DNA of 64,000 nt, from NCBI GenBank assembly GCA_021432635.1, contig MU270036.1, forward strand, positions 584,182 through 648,181, written 5' to 3'. Made by a program: the position numbers and the translations under genes. Positions 57,787-64,000 of this stretch are shown here, in pieces (the first letter of the stretch is position 1; each line of letters opens with the position of its first letter). Source of the stretch: Thozetella sp. PMI_491. Taxonomy: Eukaryota > Ascomycota > Sordariomycetes > Chaetosphaeriales > Chaetosphaeriaceae. The notes below the pieces were generated by a model. It was not told the DNA's origin. It was given only the letters and a program-made list of their open reading frames with translations, and ran no database searches.

Positions 57787-58058
57787 ATCGCACCCCGCGA
57801 CCGGAAGCTTTGGTCTCGGTAAGTTCTTCAGCATGCGAGACAAACTAGATTAGCTGTAGGCTTGATGGGCCCAGTGCTCTAGGCCTAAATGGACAGAGAC
57901 GTGCAATTTTTGTATAGTACATGCCCCACGGAATATACAAGCATCACTCGGTTGAACGGTGGTATCATACCATGACGCCAGCCCAAATCCCTAACCTGCG
58001 GCCCCAATAGGAAAAGGAGGCGGAGCGGTTCCCTCACCGCCCGCATTCATCATAACAC
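57787..58058. other. Convergent 3' spacer
   Basis: A short region between the convergent hydrolase and WD40 genes. Nothing else is seen. Confidence 0.4.
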
Positions 58059-59300
58059 TCATGAAGTCACGACCTCGAACAGATGCACCTCGCCCGTATA
58101 CTTGCCCACGACGACGTAACGCGAGTCGCTGGAGAAGGCGGCCGTCGTGACCAAGGTGCTCTCGGCCACGAAGTCGCCGCGGAAGCGGCCGGTCCCGACG
58201 TCGGACACATCGAAGCCCACCTCGGTACGGCAGAGCAGGAACTTGCAGTCAGGCGAGATGGCTAGCGGCCAACCCTCAGCTGCCCGGACGGCGTCGAGGT
58301 TGTACCCGCTGATGCCGCCGGTGCGCGGGTACCACAGGTGTACCTCGCGCCCCCAGATGCTGACGACGACCTCGCCGTCCGGGGCCACGCGCATCATGCT
58401 GCAGTTGAAGCGCGTGGGCGGCACCTCGAACTTGCGCAGCGTGCGCCCCGTTGCGGTGCTCGTCATGCGCAGGGACCCGTCCTTGGATGCGCTGATGACG
58501 GCTGTCCCGTCGGGCGCCCAGCCCAGCTGCGTCACCTCGCTGATGTGCGTGGCGATGATGCGCGTCGTCTGCACCGGCTGCTGCGACACGTCGACGATCA
58601 TGATGCGGCTTGGATCTCGCGAGCTCGCGGCAGCCAGCAGCCGCCCATCCGGAGAGAAGGCGAGCGGGGCCTGTATTGGTACAATTGGGTCGCCCTTGCC
58701 CAGCTTCTTGCGTGTTACCAAGTCGTACAGGTCGAGATGGGGCTTCTTGGACCCTGGGTTCGGCACTGTGTCGGCCATGGTGTAGTAGGGTGTGGCCACG
58801 ACCGTCTGGCCGGGCGAGATGGCGAAGTCACCTGTTACGCGGACGGGGTTCGGAGCGGTCAACGTCCAGTTGGCCCACGTCTTCGTCTCGTAGAAGCTGA
58901 GTGTCATGTAGTCGTCGGCATGCTGGTGAAGGGGGCTGAAGGCGGTGCAGGCCGCTACGAAGCGGTCATTGGGCGAGAACTCGAGGCGGATCACCTCGCG
59001 GCGCGTTGCGAACGTCTGCACGCGGCGAGCATGCACCAGTATTAGTGTCGTAGGGTTCTCGGCGGGCGCGTCGGGCTCGAGCTCGGGAGGGTCGTCCCAC
59101 CGGCGGCCGTTCGTCGCCGGCTCGGCCGCGGGCGGGTCGAGGGCAGCCGGGATAGCAAGAGCGGTGGAAGAACCGAAGGCGGAGCCGGGCGCCGTTGCGC
59201 CGTTAGAGGCTGAAGTCGAGGACGAGGGCCGCCGGCTATTAGGGCCGTCCCCGCGCGTGGCCTCAAGGAAGTCAGGTGGGGGGTCTTCGTAGCTCGGCAT
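58059..59300 (-). CDS. WD40 repeat protein
   Basis: A single-exon protein of 413 aa. After a disordered N-terminus (MPSYEDPPPDFLEATRGD, then Ser/Ala/Pro-rich), the chain holds about six WD40-type blades with SPDGRLLAAASS, LGWAPDGTAVISASKDGSLRM, MRVAPDGEVVVSIWGREVHLW and FSSDSRYVVVGKYTGEVHLF. WD40 propellers are scaffolds, so no enzymatic role is expected. An in-frame extension upstream to about 59432 exists, but the ATG at 59300 fits the composition change and a clean leader. High GC. Confidence 0.85.
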   Translation of the reverse strand: MPSYEDPPPDFLEATRGDGPNSRRPSSSTSASNGATAPGSAFGSSTALAIPAALDPPAAEPATNGRRWDDPPELEPDAPAENPTTLILVHARRVQTFATRREVIRLEFSPNDRFVAACTAFSPLHQHADDYMTLSFYETKTWANWTLTAPNPVRVTGDFAISPGQTVVATPYYTMADTVPNPGSKKPHLDLYDLVTRKKLGKGDPIVPIQAPLAFSPDGRLLAAASSRDPSRIMIVDVSQQPVQTTRIIATHISEVTQLGWAPDGTAVISASKDGSLRMTSTATGRTLRKFEVPPTRFNCSMMRVAPDGEVVVSIWGREVHLWYPRTGGISGYNLDAVRAAEGWPLAISPDCKFLLCRTEVGFDVSDVGTGRFRGDFVAESTLVTTAAFSSDSRYVVVGKYTGEVHLFEVVTS

Positions 59301-62300
59301 TATGCAATTCGCGCGCAATTGGCTTCGAGAAAACGGGCAGCGAGCGGCGGGCCGTTGGCGACGTGCAGAACAAACGAAACCCCGCGATTCGAGAGAGGTT
59401 TGCCAACAGGAAGGCAATGCAGACGGGAGCACAGAAGCAAGGAAATTCTTTGGGCTGCTCGACGAAGCTACATTTAAGCTTCCACCTCACCTTTGTCTGG
59501 CGACGATCTTGCCCCGCCAAACTGCCAAGCGTGGGAAGCCTCGATGAAGTCATGTTTGCTTCCTGCGCAGCGCAGCCTTGCTCCCCCGCCGAATCAAGAG
59601 CAACCAAGACCAGCCCGTGCCACCTCAGCCCGTGATCCACTCGCTCAAGTAAGGCTAACTCCGATGATCAGAGAGGTACGGCTTCACGGCCGCTCCGGCG
59701 AGGCAATCTTGCGGTCTCGCAATGCAATGCCCAGCATACATGGCTATTTGGGAGTTTGTTTCTTTCCTCTTTCTTTTCCTCTCTTTTAGATCGGACACAA
59801 GGGTGGGCGCAGTACCCACAAAGCGCCGCATCTTCTCCGAGGACAAAAATAGCGGCTTGGATTCCGCTTCTGGGCAAGCTCTCGTCAAATGGGAATAGAG
59901 CGAGCGGGAAGGGGGACCGGCTTACTGCCTACACTACAGCACTGCCGGAGCTCGACGCTAGCGAGCCTAACCAGAAAGCCTGGCCGGGTGCCCCTGCTCG
60001 GACGACATGGGACGGGCGTGGGATGACGGAGGATTGCCCTCTGCCGTCGAGCCTATCTCGACCCCCTATCGGATATCCATCTAGTCGGGAGACGAAACCC
60101 CACGAGCATGCCCTTTCGAGGTGGAACCTTCTGACGGCGTAGGGAAGTAAGCAACCATGACTGCCGTGATTGATGATGAGCATGACGGTGACATGGCCAT
60201 CTAAAGCAATTCCGTATACGGAGTCGCACGACTCCGACAGCCTTGGACCTTGGAGCTAGCATCACAGGAAAAAGCAAACCACCCGGGCCGGCATGCAGGA
60301 AAACAGCACGTTGGACGTCACAACGGCGCGCGCGGCGAGGCCGTCGTACCTGTACCGCATCGTCGTTCGAGGCGCTCGTGGGATATGGCCAGGGGTCCGT
60401 GGTGATATATGGTCAGCACAAAATGGCCAAAGAGTCGTACGGTCTCACGCAAAGGGAAAAGCCTAGAGGCCACGATGCGAGGTATATAGCTTGTGCGAAG
60501 CGCTGCTCGTCTAGGCCTTGTTTATCGCTCAGCTGCATGCAGGCCGAATGCGCCGAGTGCACCGAGCCCTCCCCACCGCCGCGCCGTCGTCTCCCGGTCA
60601 GCGTGGGCAGCAACCCACCACGTACGCAGTCATCCGCGGCGAGCGACGTCGATTGGTCCGGCTGCAATCAATATTGCACACGACTCACAGCTGCCTCCCC
60701 AGTTGGGCAGGAACATCAGTCGACGCGCGCAGTTTAGATGGCCCGAGGCTTCGCGGAGGGTGGACAGCCAGCGCTGAGCTGCGTCGGCCGAGTTTCTTGG
60801 CACGCGAGGCCTAAGCAAGACATCGAAAAAGCCATGGGGCGAAAGGAGTGCGAGAGGGGTGAAAAAAAGGGGGGGCACAGATCAACCCACCCCGGGAAAG
60901 GAGGCGGGCGGGTATTAAAAGTAGCTGTCACCGTTGCTGGCTGTTAGACTTTAGACTTTTTTTGGCCAACGCGACAGATCATTTGCGGGATTCGAGCGCC
61001 ACCAATGCGGCTCGGCTCAGAAGTGCCAACCCCACAGCGCCCTCGGGCTCTCGTATTTGGGAGCTCAGTGGAGATTGGACTTAATGCAGGGAACGGGATT
61101 CGGGGCGGACAGGCCGGGGAAAAAGAAAGCGCCAGACTCAGGGGGAGAAGGGGGGGAAAGAGGCAGAGAACCACATTTGGGGGGACCATGCAGATCAATA
61201 GTCTACGCTCTGCGATCCGGAGCGGTCAGGAGCGATAGCAGAGCGCAGCGATGGGTGCTGAGCACATCGTCGACGAGTTTGGGCAAGCTTCGCGCAGGCG
61301 GTCGCCAGCTGAACTCGAGCGAGAGGAAATATTGAGGACTTCGGCTTGGCACTCCGCAACCCGGCCCCTGGTGCTCTGTTGCGTGGCCGGGCGCCAACGA
61401 GGCACCAGCCTTACCCCCCCCCTTCCCCCTTCCATCTCTGACTGCTGCTCGTGTGTTTATCCGTTTTCTGTGCTATGTAAGGTACCTTGGCGGCGAGAGG
61501 GTGGAGCCGACGGCCGGCCAGCGCAAACCTGCCTGTCCCTGGGCGTGGCGCGCCGGAGCGCCGCGTTATCTTAGGGTCGCCCACCGATGGGTGGGTTGGG
61601 TGGTGTGGAGGGGCGTGTGGAGGGGCGATTTCCGTTGCTAGCGGCGCGGCGCGGGCTAACAACGGCCACAACGGGTGGTAGGCGCTGTTAGGGTGCTCGG
61701 GCTTACTTTCGACGACGCGTTCTCGAGGCCGCGGCCGACACACGGCCTCGTCTGTCGTCTCGGCACGGCGCCTTATGCGTCGTCGCTCACCCGCAGGTGG
61801 GGGAGACGGCAGCTACGCATCGGTCTGCGACCTGTTTCGGCGCTATCCGCTGAGCGCTGAACACTCGGCGGCGGGGAGGGGAAGAGGCGTTCTGCCTCAT
61901 CGGCGCGGCGCCGTCAGATCTAGCTGACGGGTTGAGTGGGCCAATGTCGCCCCGACCCTCTTGGATCGCAACGTGCCTTTCCCCGCCATCGAACACCGTG
62001 CTGGACGGAGAGCATGTGTACATACATGGCATGTGGATAGGATAGCTCCCATGTACGTACAGATTATGTACATAGCTGCTTACCTAGGTAGATGGTGCCT
62101 TGGATAAAATACCAGGGAGTGGAGCGCGGCATGTATGTACCATGTAATCTGTATGCCGTCAGCGAGGAACAAGTTCTTATCGCGATGGTGGCGGCCCCCT
62201 GAAGCCGCTCGCCGGGTTCGGTCCTTCACAATCAAGGCGGAAGGAGAGGGGAGGTCTCCAGAGGAAAGGCCCCCCCGGCCTCCTCGTCTATGCGCCTGCT

Positions 62301-63413
62301 GATGGGTCGATGACGGTTCTCGGTCATTATTGTTTTAACGCCCGCCGCGGCACGGCGCCTGGCTGCTTTCGCAAAGATGGCCACAAAAGCTGGGCGGGGG
62401 ATGGATCCAATAGCCCGGCCGTTGCGCGCGCAGTGGCTTGCGCCCGACAGACAATCCCAATTTGTCTTGCTTGCGCTGCCTTCTGCTTCCATGCCTCGAG
62501 GACGGGTCTCATTGCGGCTGAGATCATCGGTCCATCTGCTTCCTCCCGTGGCCTTGGCTGCAAGCCTGGCGATTCAGGGTAGACCCTTTTTCTGCAGCCT
62601 CCATGCAGCAATGAGTCCACAATCTTATCTCTCTCTCTCTCTCTTCCTTTTTTTGCACAGCGCCGGCCCTTCATCCGGGACTCGGCATCCACGCCGCGCC
62701 TGGAACGGGGGCGTAAGATAGGGTCTTATTTTAGGGCTCGGCGCACTGTGCTCGGCCAAGGACAGGGAAAGACGCGGGCAATCGATGCGACTGCACCGGC
62801 GTGTGGGCAACTCGATTATCGCCATTGGCACCCTGCTGGGCCAACATCGAGAGAGCTGGGCCTCTATCCTGCGGGCTAGAGGCCGGTCCCTGTCGTACTA
62901 GCCTTGCCAACCTGGCGCAGAGTATGCCCTGAACCAGTGAGGGACCCGGCAGAGCTGCATTCAGGTGCAGATTGCAGGGGACTGGGCTGCAGCTGTGCTA
63001 CCAGTGTGCATCGAGCCTGTGCGCCCCACACCCTGAATACGAACTCTGGGCTCTCAGCGTGGTCTAAGCCCGTTTGGTGCATCCTGCAGCTCAATGTCCT
63101 GCCGTCAGCCAACAGGGGTACCCAGGTCCAGAACTCATGCATGCAGAGGCGGTCCAGCTTGGTTGGGAGCTCGGAGCTCTAGATTGAGAGCAAGGGAAAA
63201 AAAAAAAAAAAAAGAGCTAGGCAGGTCGTACCGGGTCATTGGCAATACCACCATGACCAGGCGTTCATATAAGGACCCCCTGCGGGATCCCGAATACCCA
63301 GCCAGGTTGGTTGTCTTTCCTGGAGCCTCACCTCTTGACATCTCGAAGTCAGGACGGCTGCATACATTCGTTTACGCCGTGGTCTTTCTCCAGAATCTGA
63401 GAAGACCGTCGCC
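59301..63413. other. 4.1-kb gene-free, GC-rich region
   Basis: No convincing gene. Many 60-160-codon frames occur on both strands, as expected in GC-rich DNA, but none has a domain or splice continuity. Features seen: a CT microsatellite at about 62,626-62,645, a poly-A run at about 63,197-63,214, G-rich runs at 61,140-61,180, a GCGGGGTA-like box and several ACATGTAC/GTACATGT-like words at 62,010-62,150. It is most likely the long promoter and leader of the WSC gene plus the WD40 upstream region. Confidence 0.5.
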
Positions 63414-64000
63414 ATGGGACCCTCTCGCAGAGCTTCCGGGCTCTCGCTCTCGGCCATTGGCCTTGCTCTGGTGTGTATTCTCCCTCAGGACGCTGGCGCC
63501 GTGCTTTTTGACGCCGCGAAATCCCCTGGAAACGGGTTCTAACAGCTCGCGAAAGGTCTCGCTCTCCAGCGCGGCCGTGTCTCGACGCGCCGTCGGCCCC
63601 CCCGCCGTCCTGCCGGGAAGCTGGCAGTACCTTGGATGCTACGTAGATGTGGCCGGCCGAACCCTCCAGGATGCTTCATACGCTGATGGCGCTGCAATGA
63701 CGGATGAGTCTTGCATTGCTTTCTGCACGTCCAAGGGTTTCCAGTATGCCGGCACCGAATACTCGTCTGAGTGCTGTACGACCCCCTCCCCCCTTTCTTT
63801 TCCAACCGGCTCGTCGCATCCATGGTTTGCTAACCCCTGTCTGCCAGACTGCGGCAGCGCCCTTGCCGCCGGTGCCGGTGTGGCCCCCGCGGCCGAGTGC
63901 ACCATGGCTTGCTCTGGCGACGCCACCGAGGTCTGCGGTGGCCCCAGCAGGTTGTCGCTGTTCCACAGCCCCGACCCGGTTGGGCCCCAGCCGAACCCAG
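63414..64000 (+). CDS. WSC-domain secreted protein, partial
   Basis: The window ends inside the gene. Exon 1 63414-63472 gives a short signal peptide (MGPSRRASGLSLSAIGLALV). Intron 63473-63545 (73 nt) has a GTGTAT donor and AACAG acceptor. Exon 2 (63546-63775) has a Ser/Ala-rich stretch, then the WSC domain: PGSWQYLGCYVDVAGRTL, DESCIAFC and GFQYAGTEYSSEC. Intron 63776-63847 splits CYCG, and exon 3 continues ALAAGAGV, CTMACSGDATEVCGGPSRLS. WSC domains bind cell-wall glucans. They occur in wall-stress sensors and in secreted carbohydrate-active enzymes. The rest of the protein, including any transmembrane or catalytic part, is outside the window. Confidence 0.85.

Noticed and set aside
58147..59045. 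Plus-strand frames of 212 and 235 codons
   Set aside because: They mirror the WD40 gene on the minus strand and show no domain.
60243..62721. Several 90-160-codon frames in the gene-free region
   Set aside because: They overlap on both strands, are low-complexity and Arg-rich, and lack splice logic. They are chance frames in GC-rich DNA.
1..64000. CRISPR arrays, prokaryotic operons, rRNA
   Set aside because: No regularly spaced repeats with unique spacers, no ribosome-binding patterns and no rRNA sequence were seen. Gene structure is eukaryotic.

Overview
The window is chromosomal DNA of a filamentous ascomycete (Pezizomycotina; a Sordariomycete is my best guess, not proven). The evidence is short 47-171 nt spliceosomal introns with GT/GC donors and CTRAY branch points, many Zn2Cys6 regulators, HET, WSC and DUF3433 proteins, and an AT-rich block whose transitions look like repeat-induced point mutation (RIP). 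No prokaryotic signals were seen. Most gene models below were built by joining reading frames through introns read by eye.

Layout. 0.3-1.9 kb: intact monocarboxylate-type MFS transporter. 3.5-8.5 kb: a graveyard of self/non-self recognition genes (TPR fragment, HET gene with RIP-type stops, ankyrin repeats running into an assembly gap), with a 642-bp inverted-repeat transposon flanked by an 8-bp target duplication. 8.9-12.1 kb: AT-rich RIP block holding Ty1/copia reverse transcriptase and RNase H relics, followed by a copia-type LTR. 13.0-17.1 kb: second MFS transporter, a broken Baeyer-Villiger-type monooxygenase, and ArsH. 17.6-23.5 kb: bZIP factor (divergent from ArsH) and two Zn2Cys6/DUF3468 regulators. 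23.6-37.4 kb: accessory, gene-poor land with ankyrin relics, a minimal Gti1/Pac2 (WOPR) regulator, a conserved membrane protein with a C-run frameshift, a frameshifted ankyrin gene, and uncharacterised genes. 38.1-59.3 kb: denser and healthier: a five-exon Zn2Cys6 activator, a 966-aa DUF3433 membrane protein, a CCCH zinc-finger protein, a caspase-like/Zn2Cys6 fusion, a PQ-loop membrane protein, an SDR, a secreted beta-lactamase-like serine hydrolase and a WD40 protein. 59.3-63.4 kb: no convincing gene. From 63.4 kb: a secreted WSC-domain protein that runs off the end.

How it works together. Seven likely transcription regulators (bZIP, WOPR, five Zn2Cys6 proteins) are mixed with transporters and flavin enzymes, as in accessory detoxification or secondary-metabolite regions, but no PKS or NRPS core is present. 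ArsH and the bZIP share a 0.48-kb promoter and may form a small response module.

The most unusual item is the 1224-aa protein at 47.7-51.4 kb. It places a caspase-like fold with its His and Cys motifs upstream of a complete Zn2Cys6 plus fungal-trans regulator. A second unexpected pattern is a cluster of at least four GC-AG introns in three or more neighbouring genes.
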